DNA from: Deltaproteobacteria bacterium
Lineage (GTDB): Bacteria; JAUYMQ01
NCBI GenBank assembly: GCA_030698575.1
Contig: JAUYMQ010000227.1
Coordinates: forward strand, 1-13,403
Reading direction: 5' to 3'
Length of the DNA: 13,403 bases
Part shown: piece by piece, positions 7,523 through 13,403 of the stretch
How the letters are laid out: each line of letters begins with the position of its first letter
How positions within the stretch are numbered: the first letter of the stretch is position 1
The notes under the pieces: generated by a model
Seen by the model: the letters and a program-made list of their open reading frames with translations, nothing else
The model's database searches: none
Told to the model about the DNA's origin: nothing
Made by a program: the position numbers and the translations under genes

Positions 7523-8674
7523 TCAGAAGAAGCGCATGAAGGCTTCGTTCGAGAGAAGCCTCCCGCGCCTCGTGAGCGCCACCCGCTCCGGATCGTCGCC
7601 GACGAGCCCGTCGGCGATCAGCGCGGCGATCACGCCGGGGAACACCTCGTCGACGTCGTGCTTGAAGGCTCTCCGGAACTCCTCGACGGCAAACCCCTCG
7701 ACCCCTCGCAAACGGAGGAACACCCACTCCCGCCGCGCATCATCGTCCGTGAGATCCTCGGCGCCTTCCTCGACCGGCTCATCCGCCAGCGCCCTCGCGA
7801 TGTAGCGGCGGTGATCACGGACGTTCCACCAGCGGCGACCGCCCCGCGCCGAAGCAAGGAATGAATGCGCGCCGGTTCCGATGCCGAGAGAGCTGCCGCG
7901 CCGCCAGTAGTGGCGGTTGTGTGACGACTCGAAGCCGGGACACGCGAAGTTGCTGATCTCGTAGCGCGCGAGCCCCGCGCGGGCCAGGCGGTTCTCGATG
8001 GCCTCGAACATTTCCGCCTGAAGCCCCTCCTCCGGCGGTTCGAGCTTGCCCTGCTTCCAGTCACGGTGCAGGCGCGTGCCCGGCTCGAGGGTCAGATTGT
8101 AGGCCGAGACGTGCTGTGGCCCGAGCGCGACGGCCTCGCCGAGATCGGTTTGCAGCGAGGCGAGGTCCTGGCCCGGCATGCCGAAGATCAGATCGAGGCT
8201 CACGTTTTCGAAGCCCGCGCCGCGCGCCAATGCGACCGCCGCGCGAATGTCCTCCGCCCGGTGCCCGCGCCCCAGGAATTCGAGATGCCGCGCGTCGAAG
8301 CTCTGCGCGCCGAGTGACAGCCGGTTCACCCCGGCTTCCCGCCATTCCGACAGCGCCGACGCCGAGAGCCCTTCGGGATTGGCCTCGAGGGTGATCTCCG
8401 CGGGCTGGAACGCGCCGCCGCCGAGACCACGCGCCTCGTCGAGGATCTTCGCGATGAGTTCCGGCGCGAGGATCGACGGCGTGCCGCCGCCAAGATAGAC
8501 GGAACGGAGCGTTCCGACCGCCCAGGGGCCTTCCGCCCAACGGCTTCGAAGCTCGGCGAGGAGCGCGTCGACGTACGCGGCCTCGGGTCTCTCCCTGACG
8601 ATCGTAATCGTGAAGTCGCAGTAGGGACAGCGCGCGGCGCAGAACGGGATGTGAACGTAGAGCGAAAACTCCAC
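7523..8674 (-). CDS. hemW: Radical SAM heme chaperone HemW
   Basis: HemW binds heme and an iron-sulfur cluster and hands heme to target proteins; it is often misnamed coproporphyrinogen oxidase (HemN). From GTG 8674 it has 383 residues, close to E. coli HemW (378). The cluster motif HIPFCAARCPYCDF places cysteines at 12, 16 and 19 and lacks the extra cysteine typical of true HemN. The SAM-binding GGGTPS is at 62-67, and the C-terminal part has YEISNFACPGFESSHNRHYW, with the conserved HNxxYW block linked to heme binding. I chose GTG 8674 because GGAGG ends 4 nt before it and the protein then begins VEFSLYVHIPFC, as in relatives. The ATG at 8722 overlaps a likely -10 box. It lies upstream of hrcA on the same strand, but hrcA has its own promoter. 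Confidence 0.93.
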   Translation of the reverse strand: MEFSLYVHIPFCAARCPYCDFTITIVRERPEAAYVDALLAELRSRWAEGPWAVGTLRSVYLGGGTPSILAPELIAKILDEARGLGGGAFQPAEITLEANPEGLSASALSEWREAGVNRLSLGAQSFDARHLEFLGRGHRAEDIRAAVALARGAGFENVSLDLIFGMPGQDLASLQTDLGEAVALGPQHVSAYNLTLEPGTRLHRDWKQGKLEPPEEGLQAEMFEAIENRLARAGLARYEISNFACPGFESSHNRHYWRRGSSLGIGTGAHSFLASARGGRRWWNVRDHRRYIARALADEPVEEGAEDLTDDDARREWVFLRLRGVEGFAVEEFRRAFKHDVDEVFPGVIAALIADGLVGDDPERVALTRRGRLLSNEAFMRFF

Positions 8675-8684
8675 ACTGCCTCCA

Positions 8685-8699
8685 GCCGCCCGCGGCGGC
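8685..8699 (-). promoter_or_regulatory. GC-only hairpin just upstream of the hemW ribosome binding site
   Basis: On the mRNA, GCCGCC, loop GCG, GGCGGC form a perfect 6-bp stem ending 2 nt before the GGAGG (8683-8679) of hemW. It could slow or tune translation initiation. In such GC-rich DNA a short stem can also arise by chance. Confidence 0.3.
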
Positions 8700-8717
8700 G
8701 CGGTGAGCGTTCCGGGG

Positions 8718-8746
8718 AACATAGAACCGCGCGCGAAGCCGGGCAA
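8718..8746 (-). promoter_or_regulatory. Probable hemW promoter
   Basis: -35 TTGCCC (8746-8741, 4 of 6), 17-nt spacer, -10 TATGTT (8723-8718, 4 of 6). The predicted start near 8711 leaves a leader of about 37 nt before GTG 8674. This supports the GTG over the ATG at 8722, which would sit within the -10 box. Confidence 0.4.
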
Positions 8747-8761
8747 GGCAAGGGCGCCTCC

Positions 8762-8791
8762 TTGACGGGCACCGGCAGCGCCCCCTAGACT
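8762..8791 (+). promoter_or_regulatory. Probable promoter of the M16 peptidase gene
   Basis: -35 TTGACG (8762-8767, 5 of 6), 18-nt spacer, -10 TAGACT (8786-8791, 4 of 6). The predicted start near 8798 leaves a leader of about 50 nt before TTG 8850. It is divergent from the hemW promoter, with the two -35 boxes only 15 bp apart, so the two may influence each other. Confidence 0.45.
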
Positions 8792-8849
8792 TCCCCGACT
8801 CCCCGGGGCGCCCGCGCGCCACTTCGCCGGGGGCCGGGGGATCCCGCAC

Positions 8850-11573
8850 TTGCCATCGAACTCTCGCTCGTCCGCCAGAGGGCCCATCCGCTACAAGCTC
8901 GACAACGGTCTCACGGTCGTCCTCCAGGAGAACCACGGAGCGCCGGTCGCGGCCTTCAACGTGTGGGTCCGGGCGGGGTCGGCCGAGGAGACGGAGCCCG
9001 AGTCGGGCATCGCCCACGTCCACGAGCACATGCTCTTCAAGGGAACCGCGCGCAGGGGCGTCGGCGAGATCGCCCGCGTCGTGGAATCATCCGGCGGTCA
9101 CATCAACGCCTACACCTCTTTCGATCAGACCGTTTACTACGACGTGATCGCCAGCCGCTATTTCGAGACCGGCCTCGACGTGCTCGCCGACGCCGTGCAG
9201 CACTCTTCCTTTGATCCGGCGGAGCTTGCTAAGGAGAAAGAAGTCGTACTCGAGGAGATCAAGCGGGGCGAGGACATGCCCGGGTCCAAGCTCAGCAAGT
9301 CGCTATTCGCCTCCGCCTACCGGGAGCACCCCTACGGCCGGCCGATCATCGGCAGTGAAGCGCACGTGCGGTCCTTCACGCGCGAGATGATTCTCTCGTT
9401 CTACAAGCGCTGGTACGTTCCCAACAACATGGTCCTCGTGGCTGTCGGTGATTTCAAAACAAGCGAGATCCGGCCCCTGATCGAGCGCGCCTTCGCGGGC
9501 TTCCAGCCCGACGCCCGGGTTCGCCACCAGCGCCCCCCCGAGCCCGAGCAGCGCGAGCTCAGGCTCGCCGTGGTTCCGGACGGCGTGCGGCAGGGCTACC
9601 TGATGATGGCCTGGCCCACCTGTGATCTGCTCCACCCCGATACGCCGGCGCTTGACGTGCTCGCGATCGTTCTCGGGCAGGGAGATTCTAGCCGCCTGTA
9701 TCGCAAGGTGAAGGCGCGGCAAATGAAGGTTCACGAGGTGCGGGCTCATGCATACCCGCTCCGGGATCCGGGGCTCTTCCTGATCAGCTCGCTCATCGAG
9801 CCCGTGAACGCGCTCGCCGCGCAATCCGCCATGCTGCACGAGGCCTTTCTGCTCCGCGAGAGCCTCGTCTCGGCCGCCGAGCTGGAGAAGGCGAAGATCA
9901 ATCTCGAGGCCGACACCATTTACGACAAGGAGACCGTGCAGGGGCAGGCCCTGAAGCTTGGCTACTTCGAGGCGCTCGCAGGGGACATCGCCTACGAGGC
10001 CGAATACATGCGGCGCCTGGCTGCCCTCACCGCGGAGGACGTGCGGAGCGCAGCGCGGCGATACTTCGACGCGGAGCGCCTGAGCGTCGCCTATCTCCTC
10101 CCCTCGGCCACGGCGGCGCGGATCACGCAGCCACGCGTGGCGGAGGCGGCGGCGGCCGCGCTCAAATCCGCGTCTCGAACGCGGGCGGCGGCGAAACCCC
10201 GGGCGCGGCGCGCAGGAGGCAAAGCGGCGCTGCTGGCCGAGCTGGCCAGCCATGTCGGCGAGGCGGGGGATTATCCCGTCCATCGGGAAACGCTCCCCAA
10301 CGGCGTCCGCCTCATCATCAAGGAGAGCCACGCCGTTCCGCTCGTGGCTATTCGCAGCGTGATGCAGGGAGGCCTGGCCTTCGAAAGTGCCGCCACGAAC
10401 GGGATCAGCGATTTCGTCGGCACGCTCCTGACGAAGGGAACGCGGCGGCGAAGCGCGGAACGTATCGCCGAAGAGATCGAACGCATCGCCGGTTCAATCG
10501 AGGGACATTCAGGGAGAAACAGCCTCGGCGTTGAGATCGAGGTGCTGAGCCCGCACTTCGATCGCGCGGTGGACCTCATGGCCGAGGTCCTGCGCGAACC
10601 GGCCTTTCACCCGAGGGAGATCGAGAAGACGCGCCGGGACACGCTGGCCGCCATCAGCCGCCGGCAGGACAATCTGGGCGGCTATGCCATCGATCTGTTC
10701 ACTTCCACACTCTACCGGCGGCACCCCTATCGCCTGAGTTCACTCGGCACGCCGCGCTCGGTCAAATCCTTCACCCGGGCGCGCCTCCGGGAGTTCTACG
10801 CCCGGGTCGCGGTGCCCGAAAATCTCGTCATCTCGGTCGTCGGCGACGTTCGAACGCAGGAGGTCGTCAAGCGCTTCAGGCGCGCCTTCGGGTCCATGAA
10901 GAAACGCCCCTTCAGCCGTCCCCGGGCCCCCGTCGAGAAGCGTCCGGCTGCGCAGCGGTATCGCGAGTTGCATCGCGACAAGGCGCAAGCCCATCTGGTC
11001 TACGGCTTCCCGGGAACCACCGTGAATGACCCCGACAAGTACCCGCTCGAGGTCATGAGCAGTGTGATGGCGGGACAGGGGGGGCGCCTGTTCCTCGAAC
11101 TGCGCGACCGGCAGAGCCTGGCCTACAGCGTCACCTTCTTCACGGTCGAGGGGGTCGATCCCGGATACATCGGGGTTTACATGGCGACGAGCCCGGGGAA
11201 GATCCGGCGCGCGCTGGCCGGGGTCCGGCGGGAACTCAGTCGCATCACGAAGGAAAAGATCGCTCCGGAGGAGCTGGACCGGGCCAAGCGGAACATCGTC
11301 GGCGGGTACGAGATCGATCTGCAGCGGGCGGGCGCCCAGGCGGGTCAACTCGCGATCAACGAGATCTTTGAGCTGGGCCTGGAGGAGTACCGGGCCTTCC
11401 CCGAGAAAATTCTCGCCGTTACCGCCGACGACGTCCTACGCGTTGCGCGCCGTTATCTCACGCTCCGCCGGCCGGTCATCGCGCTCATCCGCCCGCCTAA
11501 TCCGCGGCGGCCTTCCCCGCCGTCCGCGCGTCGCTCCCGCCGCGCCGGACCCCGGTCGCGTGGTCGATCGTGA
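8850..11573 (+). CDS. Two-domain M16 (insulinase/pitrilysin family) zinc peptidase
   Basis: Zinc metallopeptidase with two fused M16 halves in 907 residues. The first half carries the inverted zinc motif HVHEH (56-60, HxxEH) and the third ligand in VVLEEIKRGED (E135 or E136), so it should be active. The second half (about 478-882) has NGISDF at the equivalent place and lacks the histidines, but supplies the R/Y pair R752 and Y759 in LRDRQSLAYS, typical of the partner domain. An Ala/Arg-rich linker (about 423-465) joins them. Family members degrade small or unfolded peptides. No signal peptide is visible from the TTG at 8850; the frame is open back to a stop at 8763 but offers no ATG, and the ribosome site (GGGGG, 9 nt away) is weak. 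The last 25 residues are Arg/Pro/Ser-rich and lie antisense to the ggt end. Confidence 0.92.
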   Translation: MPSNSRSSARGPIRYKLDNGLTVVLQENHGAPVAAFNVWVRAGSAEETEPESGIAHVHEHMLFKGTARRGVGEIARVVESSGGHINAYTSFDQTVYYDVIASRYFETGLDVLADAVQHSSFDPAELAKEKEVVLEEIKRGEDMPGSKLSKSLFASAYREHPYGRPIIGSEAHVRSFTREMILSFYKRWYVPNNMVLVAVGDFKTSEIRPLIERAFAGFQPDARVRHQRPPEPEQRELRLAVVPDGVRQGYLMMAWPTCDLLHPDTPALDVLAIVLGQGDSSRLYRKVKARQMKVHEVRAHAYPLRDPGLFLISSLIEPVNALAAQSAMLHEAFLLRESLVSAAELEKAKINLEADTIYDKETVQGQALKLGYFEALAGDIAYEAEYMRRLAALTAEDVRSAARRYFDAERLSVAYLLPSATAARITQPRVAEAAAAALKSASRTRAAAKPRARRAGGKAALLAELASHVGEAGDYPVHRETLPNGVRLIIKESHAVPLVAIRSVMQGGLAFESAATNGISDFVGTLLTKGTRRRSAERIAEEIERIAGSIEGHSGRNSLGVEIEVLSPHFDRAVDLMAEVLREPAFHPREIEKTRRDTLAAISRRQDNLGGYAIDLFTSTLYRRHPYRLSSLGTPRSVKSFTRARLREFYARVAVPENLVISVVGDVRTQEVVKRFRRAFGSMKKRPFSRPRAPVEKRPAAQRYRELHRDKAQAHLVYGFPGTTVNDPDKYPLEVMSSVMAGQGGRLFLELRDRQSLAYSVTFFTVEGVDPGYIGVYMATSPGKIRRALAGVRRELSRITKEKIAPEELDRAKRNIVGGYEIDLQRAGAQAGQLAINEIFELGLEEYRAFPEKILAVTADDVLRVARRYLTLRRPVIALIRPPNPRRPSPPSARRSRRAGPRSRGRS

Positions 11574-13227
11574 TCGCCTGAACGCTCGACCAGGGCCGCA
11601 TGGGCAGGACCTGATGGCCCCGGCCCATGAGATCCTCGATGACCCTCTGTTGCGTCCCCTGCTCCACGGCCAGGACGTTCGGCTTCCACTGGTGATGAAA
11701 GCGCGGCGCGTCCACCGCCGCCTGCGGATCCATCCCGAAATCGATCACGTTCACGATGGTCTCGACGACCGCGGTGATGATCCGCGGGCCGCCCGGGCTG
11801 CCGACGATCAGCGCCGCCTTTCCTTCGCGTGTCAGAATTGTCGGCGACATGCTGGATAGCGGCCGCTTTCCAGGCGCGATGGCGTTCGCTTCCGAGCCGA
11901 CGAGGCCGTAGGCGTTCGGCACCCCGGGCTTGGCGCTGAAGTCATCCATCTCATCGTTCATCACGATTCCCGTCCCCTTCGCGACGATGCCCGATCCAAA
12001 GGGGAGGTTCAGCGACTGGGTGACGGACACGGCGTTGCCCTCGCGATCGATCACCGAGAAGTGGGTCGTGTTGCCGCCTTCGGCGCCGAAGGGATCGCCC
12101 CCGCCCGCGACCGGCGTGGCCTTCCGCGGATCGATGCCGCTCCCGCGCCGCTTCGCGTAGGCCTTGGAGACGAGCCCCTCGGTTGGGACCTTCACCACGC
12201 CCGGATCGCCCAGGTAGGCCGCCCGGTCGGCGAAGGCGCGCTTCATCGCCTCGGCCATCAGATGCACGGCAGCAGGAGAGCCGGCGCCGAGCTTCGAGAG
12301 ATCATAGGGCTCGATAAGGTTCAGGATTTCGACGACGACCGCGCCTCCCGCGGGAGGAGGAAAGGCCAGCACCGCGTAGCCCCGGTAGGTCCCGCGCAGG
12401 GGCTCCCGCTCGACGGGCCGGTAGTTCCGCAGGTCTTTCTGCGACAGGATGCCGCCCAGCGCGCGCACGTCCGTCGCCACCGCCTTCCCTAGCGCGCCGC
12501 CGTAGAGCGCTCCGGGCCCCTCCTTCGCAAGCTGCGCGTAGCTGTCGGCGAGATCAGTCTGCTTCAGCACGTGATCGGGCTCCGGCGCCTCTCCCTCGAC
12601 GAGATAGGTTCGCGCCCACTCCGTGTACCGGCCGATGCGATCCTTCGACTGCGCGATCGCGCCCGCCATACGCTCCCCCACGGGATAGCCGTTCCGGGCC
12701 AGCGCAATCGCGGGGGCCAGCAGCTCGGCGAGCGGCTTCGTTCCGAACTTCCTGCGGGCGGTCTCGAGCGCGGCCGCCGTTCCCGGCACGCCCATGGCGC
12801 GGGGCCCGGTCCTCGAATCCTCCGTCGGCTCACCCCTGGCGTCGAGGTACATATCCCGGGACGCCTTCTCGGGCGCCACCTCCCGCCCGTCGATCGCCGC
12901 ACTCCTTCCGTCGTTCATCCGGATGAGCACGAACGCGCCGCCGCCAAGGCCGGCGTTCCACGGCTCGACGACGCCGAGTGCGTGGGTGACCGCCACGGCG
13001 GCATCGACCGCGTTCCCGCCGTTGCGCAAAATCGACACGCCCACATCGGTCGCCAGCGGGTGTGAGCTGGCAACCATCCCGGCGCGTCCGGCCACCGGGT
13101 CCGGCGAGCCCTTCGTCGCGCGCGTGCCGGCGACCAGGCTGAGCGCGCAGACAACCGCGAGGCAAAGACGGAGAGCTGGATGGGAACGCACCGAACGGTC
13201 CGGTATCCGGATGGCCGAGCGTGACAT
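11497..13227 (-). CDS. ggt: Gamma-glutamyltransferase (gamma-glutamyltranspeptidase)
   Basis: Exported N-terminal-nucleophile enzyme that removes or transfers the gamma-glutamyl group of glutathione and related peptides. From ATG 13227 it has 576 residues. A signal peptide spans about 1-38 (basic start, then LRLCLAVVCALSLVAG and a TRA end). The precursor cleaves itself before the nucleophile T387 in TTHFSV. Other seen motifs: IDGREVAP with the substrate-binding arginine (R115), NDEMDDFS with the gamma-glutamyl-binding aspartate, the lid loop PNAYGLVG, PLSSMSPTI, and the oxyanion loop GSPGGPR. The key residues expected from the E. coli enzyme are present, so it should be active in the periplasm. 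GGAGG lies 4 nt before the ATG; the longer open frame from 13260 adds 11 residues of no value. Its 3' end overlaps the M16 gene by 77 bp in convergent orientation. Confidence 0.96.
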   Translation of the reverse strand: MSRSAIRIPDRSVRSHPALRLCLAVVCALSLVAGTRATKGSPDPVAGRAGMVASSHPLATDVGVSILRNGGNAVDAAVAVTHALGVVEPWNAGLGGGAFVLIRMNDGRSAAIDGREVAPEKASRDMYLDARGEPTEDSRTGPRAMGVPGTAAALETARRKFGTKPLAELLAPAIALARNGYPVGERMAGAIAQSKDRIGRYTEWARTYLVEGEAPEPDHVLKQTDLADSYAQLAKEGPGALYGGALGKAVATDVRALGGILSQKDLRNYRPVEREPLRGTYRGYAVLAFPPPAGGAVVVEILNLIEPYDLSKLGAGSPAAVHLMAEAMKRAFADRAAYLGDPGVVKVPTEGLVSKAYAKRRGSGIDPRKATPVAGGGDPFGAEGGNTTHFSVIDREGNAVSVTQSLNLPFGSGIVAKGTGIVMNDEMDDFSAKPGVPNAYGLVGSEANAIAPGKRPLSSMSPTILTREGKAALIVGSPGGPRIITAVVETIVNVIDFGMDPQAAVDAPRFHHQWKPNVLAVEQGTQQRVIEDLMGRGHQVLPMRPWSSVQAITIDHATGVRRGGSDARTAGKAAAD

Positions 13228-13403
13228 GGAACCTCCGCGCTGGGGAGAACAGCGTTCCATGTATCACGCAACGGCGTCCCCGTACCACGGCGGGAGTACG
13301 GTTCCGTAACAGCCCGGTTTCAAGCGCGCACTCCCCGAACAGTCATGGACACCGCCCGCGGCGCCCGAAAGCCCGAAATCCCCCAAAGCGTGGGGAAAGC
13401 CGA
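13228..13403. other. Upstream region of ggt, no gene recognised
   Basis: Upstream sequence of ggt running to the window edge. A -35-like TTGAAA (13323-13318, minus) stands 17 nt before a poor -10 (CGTACT, 13300-13295). A short inverted repeat, TACGG-TT-CCGTA (13297-13308), lies between and across these boxes and might be an operator. Nearer the edge are a tandem octamer GCCCGAAA (13363-13370 and 13371-13378) and a 5-bp stem CCCCA/TGGGG (13381-13395). None is strong enough for a firm call. Confidence 0.3.

Noticed and set aside
8720-8722. ATG 8722 as the start of hemW
   Set aside because: It has no ribosome site, overlaps a likely -10 box, and adds 16 residues not expected before the SLYVHIPFC block.
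13345-13403. Possible start of a plus-strand gene at ATG 13345, open to the window edge
   Set aside because: Only 19 codons are visible, with no clear ribosome site and no recognisable sequence.

Overview
The window is GC-rich bacterial chromosome that is almost fully coding. It holds nine protein genes and no RNA gene, CRISPR array or mobile element that I can see. HrcA and a CIRCE operator (the HrcA-type heat-shock circuit, which enteric Gammaproteobacteria lack), an exported gamma-glutamyltransferase and the high GC content suggest a GC-rich diderm lineage such as Desulfobacterota, Methylomirabilota/Rokubacteria, Binatota or Acidobacteriota. I cannot resolve this further. Only two of the nine genes (hrcA, ggt) start with ATG; the others use GTG or TTG, and one apparently uses ATT.

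Positions 1-8674, all on the minus strand, read in transcription order: hemW, hrcA, grpE, dnaJ, a periplasmic-binding-protein-like gene, a DinG/YoaA-type iron-sulfur helicase, and lon, which is cut by the left edge. A TTGACA promoter with a CIRCE operator at its start region lies before hrcA, so hrcA-grpE-dnaJ reads as a heat-shock operon repressed by its own first product. No dnaK lies between grpE and dnaJ, which overlap by 4 nt. The binding protein, helicase and lon follow with short gaps (about 97, 4 and 117 bp), so a longer stress operon is possible. The binding-protein gene has an apparent AUU start, and its Shine-Dalgarno sequence is exactly complementary to 8 nt upstream, which could allow translational control.

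Positions 8675-8849 are a divergent promoter region between hemW and a plus-strand gene for a 907-residue, two-domain M16 zinc peptidase. That gene runs to 11573 and overlaps by 77 bp, tail to tail, with a minus-strand gamma-glutamyltransferase gene (11497-13227). The last 176 bp are upstream sequence of that gene.

Functionally, the left two thirds handle protein quality control (HrcA, GrpE, DnaJ, Lon), with a heme chaperone and a DNA-repair helicase alongside. The right third holds two peptide-degrading enzymes, one with no visible export signal and one exported.
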